This document shows positions 59,621-64,000 of a stretch of DNA of 64,000 nucleotides, in pieces. The notes under the pieces are model-generated. The model did no database searches. It saw only the letters and a list, made by a program, of their open reading frames with translations, and was not told the DNA's origin. A program made the position numbers and the translations under genes. The stretch's first letter is position 1. Every line of letters starts with the position of its first letter. Origin of the DNA: Natranaeroarchaeum sp042663585 (GTDB lineage Archaea > Halobacteriota > Halobacteria > Halobacteriales > Natronoarchaeaceae); NCBI RefSeq assembly GCF_042663585.1, contig NZ_JBHTAN010000006.1, forward strand, positions 2,170,001 through 2,234,000, written 5' to 3'.

Positions 59621-60853
59621 ATGTCAGATAACAATCGACAACCGGAGGTGAACATCGGACTCGTCGGTCACGTGGACCACGGCAAGACGACGCTCGTACA
59701 GGCGCTGTCCGGCGAGTGGACGGACCAGCACTCCGAAGAGATGAAGCGGGGTATTTCCATCCGTCTCGGCTACGCCGACGCCACGTTCCGCGAATGCCCA
59801 GGACTCGACGAACCGGAACGGTACACCGTCGAGGAGACCTGTCCTGACGGCTCCGAAAGCGAGGTCATGCGCACCGTCTCGTTCGTCGATGCGCCGGGCC
59901 ACGAGACCCTGATGGCGACGATGCTATCCGGTGCGTCGATCATGGACGGTGCGGTCCTGGTCGTCAGCGCGAACGAACCGGTCCCCCAGCCACAGACCGA
60001 AGAGCACCTGATGGCGCTCGACATCATCGGCATCGACAACATCGTCATCGCACAGAACAAGATCGATCTCGTCGACGCCGACCGCGCCCAGGAGAACTAC
60101 GAGGAGATCCAGGAGTTCGTCGAGGGCACAGTCGCCGAAGACGCCCCCGTCGTTCCGGTCAGTGCCGGCCAGGACGTCAACATGGACGTCCTGATCGGGG
60201 CGGTCGAAGAGGAGATCCCGACGCCTGATCGGGATCCGGACGCCGACGCGACGATGCACGTCGCCCGGAGTTTCGACATCAACCGACCGGGGACGACCTG
60301 GGAGGACCTGACCGGTGGCGTCATCGGCGGGAGCCTCTCGCAGGGCGTCCTCGAAAACGGCGAGGAGATCGAGATCCGTCCCGGTCGCGAGGTCGAAGAG
60401 GGCGGGAAATCGGAGTACCAGCCCATCGAGACGGAGATCCGCTCGCTAGAGGCGGGCGGCGAAACCGTCGACCGCGTAACGCCGGGCGGCCTGCTCGGCG
60501 TCGGCACCGGACTGGACCCCAGCCTCACGAAGGGTGACGCGCTGGCGGGACAGGTCGCCGGCCCATCGGGGACGCTCCCGCCGACGTGGGAGAGCTTCGA
60601 GATGGAGGTCGACCTGCTCGATCGGATCGTCGGCCAGGAGAGCGGTAGCGTCGACGAGATCAGCACGGGCGAACCGCTGATGCTGACGGTCGGGACGGCG
60701 ACGACGGTCGGATCGGTCACCAGCGCGCGCGGCGACGAGTGCGAACTCAAGCTCAAGCGCCCGGTCTGTGCGGCCGAGGGTGACAAAATCGCGATCAACC
60801 GCCGCGTCGGCGCGCGCTGGCGGCTGATCGGCGTCGGAACGCTGAAAGGATAG
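59621..60853 (+). CDS. eif2g: Translation initiation factor 2 subunit gamma
   Basis: The protein has 410 residues from ATG 59621 (MSDNNRQPEVNIGLVGHVD). The G1 loop GHVDHGKTT, switch region EEMKRGISIRLGYAD, G3 FVDAPGHETLM and G4 AQNKIDLVD are all present. The cysteine pair of the usual zinc knuckle near ATFRECPG and EETCP is present. The protein carries initiator tRNA to the ribosome with alpha and beta subunits. It starts the cluster that continues with the PIN protein, Rpo7 and Spt4. The frame extends upstream to 58907 but overlaps lctP on the opposite strand. Confidence 0.96.
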   Translation: MSDNNRQPEVNIGLVGHVDHGKTTLVQALSGEWTDQHSEEMKRGISIRLGYADATFRECPGLDEPERYTVEETCPDGSESEVMRTVSFVDAPGHETLMATMLSGASIMDGAVLVVSANEPVPQPQTEEHLMALDIIGIDNIVIAQNKIDLVDADRAQENYEEIQEFVEGTVAEDAPVVPVSAGQDVNMDVLIGAVEEEIPTPDRDPDADATMHVARSFDINRPGTTWEDLTGGVIGGSLSQGVLENGEEIEIRPGREVEEGGKSEYQPIETEIRSLEAGGETVDRVTPGGLLGVGTGLDPSLTKGDALAGQVAGPSGTLPPTWESFEMEVDLLDRIVGQESGSVDEISTGEPLMLTVGTATTVGSVTSARGDECELKLKRPVCAAEGDKIAINRRVGARWRLIGVGTLKG

Positions 60854-60859
60854 TCGGCG

Positions 60860-61246
60860 ATGGCACCGACAGTCGCTATCGACACCAACGCGCTGATGAT
60901 GCCGGTCGAACTCGACGTCCGGCTGTTCGACGAACTCAACAGGCTGCTGAACGGGTACAAACCCGTGACGCCGCAGGCAGTCATCGAAGAGCTCCGGGCG
61001 CTCTCCGAGAAAGGAGGGACCGAAGGCATCGCAGCCAGCGTCGGACACGATCTAGCGACGGAACGGTGTCTCATCCTCGACACGGACGCATCGTACGCCG
61101 ACGACGCGGTGGTCGAACTCGCCCGCGAGGGAACGGCCGACTACGTCGTCACGAACGACCAGCCCCTACAGCAACGTGCACTCGACGCGTCCGTTGCAGT
61201 AATTGGTTTAAGGGGCAAGAACAAACTCGCAATCACTCAACCATAG
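60860..61246 (+). CDS. PIN domain protein
   Basis: The protein has 128 residues. AIDTNALMMPVE at the N-terminus has the first acidic residue, TPQAVIEELRAL a glutamate, DTDASYADDAVVELA a further pair, and YVVTNDQPLQQRAL the last Asp, so all four PIN acidic positions are there. It resembles the archaeal FCF1/Nob1-like PIN proteins found between aIF2-gamma and RNA polymerase subunit E genes. It probably processes RNA, perhaps in ribosome biogenesis. It follows aIF2-gamma by 6 bases. Confidence 0.85.
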   Translation: MAPTVAIDTNALMMPVELDVRLFDELNRLLNGYKPVTPQAVIEELRALSEKGGTEGIAASVGHDLATERCLILDTDASYADDAVVELAREGTADYVVTNDQPLQQRALDASVAVIGLRGKNKLAITQP

Positions 61247-61248
61247 CC

Positions 61249-61821
61249 ATGTACAAACGGGTCAGACTAAAAGACACAGTCGAAGTACCGCCGCGGGAGC
61301 TGGCGAACGTCACGCCGGACCTCGTGAAGAAACTGCTGCAGGACAAACTCGAAGGACGAATGGACGAGGAGATCGGCTCGGTCGTCAGCGTCGTCAACGT
61401 CCGCGATATCGGGGATGGGGCAGTGCTCCCGAACCGACCCGGCGTCTACTACGAGGCCGAGTTCGACGCCGTCACGTTCGATCCGCAGATGCAGGAAGTC
61501 GTCGACGGGACCGTCGTCGAAGTCGTCGAGTTCGGGGCGTTCGTGGGCATCGGGCCGGTCGACGGACTACTCCACGTCTCGCAGATCTCCGACGAGTATC
61601 TCGCCTACGACGGCGAGAACCAGCGACTCGCCTCCAACGAGTCCGACCAGGCGGTCGCGGTCGACGATGCCGTCCGAGCACGGATCGTCACCAAGAGCAT
61701 CGACGAGCGGAATCCGCGAGACTCCAAGATCGGTCTGACGGCGAAACAGCCGGGCCTCGGCAAACACGGCTGGCTCGAAGACGAGCGGAGCAAGCGCCAG
61801 GCGCAAGCCGGTGAGAGCTAA
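61249..61821 (+). CDS. rpo7: DNA-directed RNA polymerase subunit Rpo7 (RpoE')
   Basis: The protein has 190 residues from ATG 61249 (MYKRVRLKDTVEVPP). The N-terminal tip domain and the C-terminal OB/S1 domain (GTVVEVVEFGAFVGIGPVDGLLHVSQ) are clear. With Rpo4 it forms the stalk of archaeal RNA polymerase. The start is 2 bases after the PIN stop, and the stop overlaps the Spt4 start by one base. Confidence 0.95.
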   Translation: MYKRVRLKDTVEVPPRELANVTPDLVKKLLQDKLEGRMDEEIGSVVSVVNVRDIGDGAVLPNRPGVYYEAEFDAVTFDPQMQEVVDGTVVEVVEFGAFVGIGPVDGLLHVSQISDEYLAYDGENQRLASNESDQAVAVDDAVRARIVTKSIDERNPRDSKIGLTAKQPGLGKHGWLEDERSKRQAQAGES

Positions 61822-62018
61822 TGGCAGAGGATCGACTCGTCTGTCGGGAGTGTCACCGGGTCAACGGTCCGGACGAACAGAACTGCGTCGCCTGCGGATC
61901 GAGCAGTCTCACCGGGGACTGGGCCGGCTACGTCTATATCGCCCATCCTGAGGAGAGCAAGATCGCGACCGAGATGGAAGTGACCGAGCCCGGCGCGTAC
62001 GCGCTGAAAGTCCGGTAA
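61821..62018 (+). CDS. spt4: Transcription elongation factor Spt4 (RpoE'')
   Basis: The protein has 65 residues. Two zinc pairs (CRECHRV and CVACGSSS) and the ending GYVYIAHPEESKIA are those of archaeal Spt4, which with Spt5 stabilises elongating RNA polymerase. It overlaps the Rpo7 stop by one base (TAATG) and is of normal length. Confidence 0.95.
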   Translation: MAEDRLVCRECHRVNGPDEQNCVACGSSSLTGDWAGYVYIAHPEESKIATEMEVTEPGAYALKVR

Positions 62019-62019
62019 C

Positions 62020-62577
62020 GTGTCAGCCGAGGATCACGGCGGCGCAGATATCGTCGTCACGCTTCCCGACGAACTACGCTCCGCGTTCAAAGAGCCGATG
62101 GGGACGGTGTACACCGATCCCGAGGAGCTACTGGAAGGGGCTGGATCACCGCTGATCGCCGTCGGCGACATCGTCACGTACCATTTCGATCGGGTCGATT
62201 ACCAGCCGGACGTCGCACTCGTCGACGGGCGGACGAAGCGGCGTGATATCGCTGCCGAGGTGCGCGAGCGGGTCGACGAGCTACCGAACCGGATCGAGGT
62301 GGTCAATCCGGCGGGCACCCTCAGCGCGGAGCTACTCAGCGCACTGGAGCGGGCGCTGGCCCACCGCAAGCCGACGACCATCGTCGTCGATGGGGAAGAG
62401 GATCTCGCCACCTTACCGGCAGTGTTAGTCGCCCCAGTGGGTGCGTCCGTCGTCTATGGCCAGCCGGACGAGGGGATGGTCGAAGTGACGGTCACCAAAG
62501 AGCGAAAGACGCAGTTCCGGGCCCTGCTGGAGCGAATGGACGGCGACCACGGCCGACTGTGGACGCTACTGGAGTAA
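62020..62577 (+). CDS. GTP-dependent dephospho-CoA kinase (DUF359)
   Basis: The protein has 185 residues from GTG 62020. The blocks LRSAFKEPMGTVYTD, LIAVGDIVTYHFDR, LVDGRTKRRDIA and IVVDGEEDLATLPAVLVAPVG are those of archaeal DUF359, shown in Thermococcus to phosphorylate dephospho-CoA with GTP. It makes the last step of coenzyme A synthesis. The gene follows Spt4 by one base and is in the typical archaeal cluster. Confidence 0.93.
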   Translation: MSAEDHGGADIVVTLPDELRSAFKEPMGTVYTDPEELLEGAGSPLIAVGDIVTYHFDRVDYQPDVALVDGRTKRRDIAAEVRERVDELPNRIEVVNPAGTLSAELLSALERALAHRKPTTIVVDGEEDLATLPAVLVAPVGASVVYGQPDEGMVEVTVTKERKTQFRALLERMDGDHGRLWTLLE

Positions 62578-62633
62578 GGGTATCGTCGGAGGAAGACGAG
62601 GCTCGTTCCGGAGCGTCGGATCGCCCGATGAGA

Positions 62634-63005
62634 TCAATCGGATCCAAGAGTGAGTTCGATCAGTCTGCGATCCTGTTCGGTATAGATCGTGACGAGGTCG
62701 TGCGAGCGTAGTTTCGGGAGGTGAACGTGATGCAATCGAACGAGCGCTTCCCCCTGCTTGGCAATGTCGACCCTTTCGGCCTCGGCAATCCGTTCGGCGA
62801 GTTCCTGCACCGACAGCGTATCCTCCGCCCGCACCAACTCGTCCAGAACGCGCTTTCGAAGCGGCGAACTGAGAACGTCGTGAAACTCCGTTGGGGCGTC
62901 GAGAAACGGATCGAAGCCGTATCTATCGACGACATCGGCAAGCGAGGAGAACGAGTTCGTAACCGCATCCCCCCGACGATTTTCGGTTCCGTGGTCGTTT
63001 GCCAT
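62634..63005 (-). CDS. HTH regulator, DUF7344-like
   Basis: The protein has 123 residues. The central part LSSPLRKRVLDELVRAEDTLSVQELAERI and HVHLPKLRSHDLVTIYTEQDRR is a winged helix typical of haloarchaeal DUF7344 regulators, which often show up in numbers per genome. It has a leaderless promoter with a TATA-like box at 63031-63040. It is divergent from S24e with a GC-poor spacer. Confidence 0.8.
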   Translation of the reverse strand: MANDHGTENRRGDAVTNSFSSLADVVDRYGFDPFLDAPTEFHDVLSSPLRKRVLDELVRAEDTLSVQELAERIAEAERVDIAKQGEALVRLHHVHLPKLRSHDLVTIYTEQDRRLIELTLGSD

Positions 63006-63030
63006 CCGTATATCACCTCACGCAGTAGCT

Positions 63031-63040
63031 TCATAATATA
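63031..63040 (-). promoter_or_regulatory. TATA box for the HTH regulator
   Basis: Minus-strand TATATTATGA stands 26-35 bases before ATG 63005. Confidence 0.5.
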
Positions 63041-63060
63041 GTGGGCTGAATAAACAGGTG

Positions 63061-63070
63061 TTTTTTTTTT
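63061..63070. other. Run of ten T in the divergent spacer
   Basis: A T10 tract followed by AAATA lies in the divergent spacer of the HTH gene and S24e. It is remarkable in DNA this GC-rich and could loosen or bend the promoter region. On the plus strand it could also end transcription. The rest of the 247-base spacer has no gene. Confidence 0.5.
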
Positions 63071-63209
63071 AAATACCGAATCGACACGGCGTCAGCGTCT
63101 GACAGGCGTCGAACACCCGACAGTGCCTCGCTATCCCCCGCCATAGACACCCGTGCCCCCCGTCGGGCCGTTCGTCCGAGTCCTACCGACGCGGCGACTC
63201 GTTCGAAAT

Positions 63210-63217
63210 GCTTTTAC
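63210..63217 (+). promoter_or_regulatory. TATA-like box for S24e
   Basis: GCTTTTAC ends 35 bases before ATG 63253; the predicted leader is about 12-15 bases. Confidence 0.4.
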
Positions 63218-63252
63218 CCGTTTCAGAGGGAGTAATGTACAACTGAGTATCC

Positions 63253-63567
63253 ATGGACGTCGAAATCCTTGACGAAGAAGAAAACCCGATGTTGCACCGC
63301 ACCGACGTGACCTTCCAGATCGTACACGAAGAAGCGACCCCGGAGCGTCTCTCCGTTCGTGACAGCCTCGCCGCGAAGCTCAACAAGGACGCGAGCGAAG
63401 TCGTCGTCCGCAAACTCGACACGAAGTTCGGGATGCGGAAGACGATCGGCAAGGCGAAAGTCTACGAGAGCGCGGATCACGCACAGGACGTCGAGCAGGA
63501 CCACATGCTCGAACGGAACAAGATCGAACTCGGCGACGCCGAAGCCGAAGAGGCGGAGGAAGCCTAG
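63253..63567 (+). CDS. rps24e: 30S ribosomal protein S24e
   Basis: The protein has 104 residues. MDVEILDEEENPMLHRTDVTF, TPERLSVRDSLAAKLN and VRKLDTKFGMRKTIGKAKVYES are the S24e pattern. The C-terminus is acidic, as often in halophiles. It is the first gene of the S24e-S27ae-kae1 group. Confidence 0.95.
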   Translation: MDVEILDEEENPMLHRTDVTFQIVHEEATPERLSVRDSLAAKLNKDASEVVVRKLDTKFGMRKTIGKAKVYESADHAQDVEQDHMLERNKIELGDAEAEEAEEA

Positions 63568-63702
63568 ATGCCCCGTCACGAACTCTACAACGACGACGGA
63601 ACCACGGAAAACGAGAAGTGCCCCCGCTGTGGCGACGCGTTCCTCGCCGACCACGGTGACCGCCAGCACTGCGGTCGCTGTGACTACACCGAGTGGGAGT
63701 AA
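63568..63702 (+). CDS. rps27ae: 30S ribosomal protein S27ae
   Basis: The minimal 44-residue protein begins MPRHELYNDDG. Its four-cysteine zinc ribbon is CPRCG and CGRC, ending DYTEWE. The start follows the S24e stop directly. Archaeal S27ae lacks the ubiquitin part of the eukaryotic protein, and the length is normal. Confidence 0.93.
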   Translation: MPRHELYNDDGTTENEKCPRCGDAFLADHGDRQHCGRCDYTEWE

Positions 63703-63704
63703 GG

Positions 63705-63731
63705 CGATGCACCGAGCGGAGAGGGGCATCG
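63705..63731. other. Hairpin between S27ae and kae1
   Basis: CGATGC and GCATCG form a 6-bp stem with a 15-base loop that includes GAGCGGAG, the same octamer found in the loop of the 59-bp repeat. It sits 2 bases after the S27ae stop. The octamer is also common in coding DNA here, so the link may be chance. Confidence 0.35.
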
Positions 63732-63771
63732 ATAGTTGTGAGCGGCCAGCAGCTGCGAACTGTTGTACACC

Positions 63772-64000
63772 GTGAGTAATCGACCGCGCGTTCTCGGGAT
63801 CGAGGGCACTGCCTGGGCGGCCAGCGCCGCAGTCTTCGACCCCGACGACGGCGTTTGTATCGAGACCGATGCTTACCAGCCAGAGAGCGGCGGCATCGAT
63901 CCGAGCGAGGCCGCCGAGCACATGCATAACGCGATTCCGGAAGTCGTCGCGGCGGCGCTGGATCACGCCGCAGCGCTGGGCGACGATGACCCGCCGATCG
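63772..64000 (+). CDS. kae1: KEOPS complex protein Kae1, 3' part outside window
   Basis: Translation from GTG 63772 gives SNRPRVLGIEGTAWAASAAVFD, the Kae1/TsaD N-terminus in which the HSP70-like ATP-binding fold starts; the frame runs to the window end. Kae1 carries out the threonylcarbamoyl transfer to tRNA A37 with other KEOPS subunits. In haloarchaea it is often fused to the Bud32 kinase, which would be beyond this edge. About 76 residues are visible. Confidence 0.9.
   Translation, partial: MSNRPRVLGIEGTAWAASAAVFDPDDGVCIETDAYQPESGGIDPSEAAEHMHNAIPEVVAAALDHAAALGDDDPPI

Noticed and set aside
1..64000. tRNA, rRNA or 7S RNA genes
   Set aside because: I scanned intergenic spaces by eye for a T-arm GGTTCGAATCC-type core and for rRNA-like blocks and found none; a covariance search could still find small RNAs.
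1..64000. Insertion sequences, integrases or prophage
   Set aside because: No transposase, integrase or phage-type genes are seen; composition is even, apart from short AT-rich promoter spacers.

Overview
The window reads as a stretch of chromosome from a halophilic archaeon (class Halobacteria). The evidence is GC-rich DNA with strongly acidic predicted proteins, short or absent leaders behind TATA-like boxes, and many lineage-typical genes: a CetZ tubulin-like protein, a fused dihydrofolate/dihydropteroate synthase, F420 cofactor genes, an RPA3/RPAP3 pair, an NAD-dependent glucose-6-phosphate dehydrogenase of the Azf type, archaeal translation factors and RNA polymerase subunits, and several protein families known only from haloarchaea. 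A placement near Haloarculaceae is possible but I cannot prove it. I saw no rRNA, tRNA, CRISPR array, transposase or integrase. The region is core chromosome, densely packed with genes on both strands.

Layout. 1-7.4 kb: creatininase family enzyme (cut by the edge), two haloarchaeal hypotheticals, MptD aldolase, Azf, a DUF309 protein, an S9 peptidase and a glycosyltransferase. 7.4-12.5 kb: psiE-folCP operon and, divergently, aconitase. 12.5-13.5 kb: a non-coding array of 13 identical 59-bp tandem repeats built from hairpins, the most unusual object here. 13.6-16.7 kb: a membrane protein, RimI-type acetyltransferase, DUF5810/DUF5809-like pair, a Nudix hydrolase and a 37-residue membrane peptide. 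16.8-25.3 kb: Ski2-like helicase, cofC, cetZ with a secreted/membrane partner, an NDUFA9-like protein, thymidylate kinase, a 54-residue zinc ribbon, AIM24-like protein and peptidase E. 25.4-33 kb: tiaS, threonine synthase, an AstE/AspA-like deacylase, purC, cofH and cofG. 33-38 kb: rpa3-rpap3, an aldo/keto reductase, a hexapeptide acyltransferase and aIF1. 38-44 kb: a moxR-DUF58-transglutaminase operon and a Tat-exported beta-helix protein. 44-49.4 kb: ABCE1 with an EMC6-like membrane protein, DoxX, a winged-helix regulator, and XTP/dITP pyrophosphatase. 49.5-59.4 kb: an ABC-2 type exporter, thiolase, an AAA ATPase with an MBL-fold hydrolase, a DUF5787-type protein and lactate permease. 59.6-64 kb: the information-processing cluster aIF2-gamma, PIN protein, Rpo7, Spt4, dephospho-CoA kinase, S24e, S27ae and the start of Kae1.

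How the genes fit together. One-carbon and redox cofactors recur: MptD and FolCP serve pterin/folate synthesis, CofC, CofG and CofH serve coenzyme F420, and DUF359 serves coenzyme A. Central metabolism is represented by aconitase, Azf, thiolase and lactate uptake. The remaining theme is the information machinery (RPA, aIF1, ABCE1, aIF2-gamma, Rpo7, Spt4, ribosomal proteins, tRNA modification). The least explained items are the hairpin repeat array downstream of aconitase, the membrane protein overlapping cetZ, the copied 3' end of the thiolase gene, and several very small genes.
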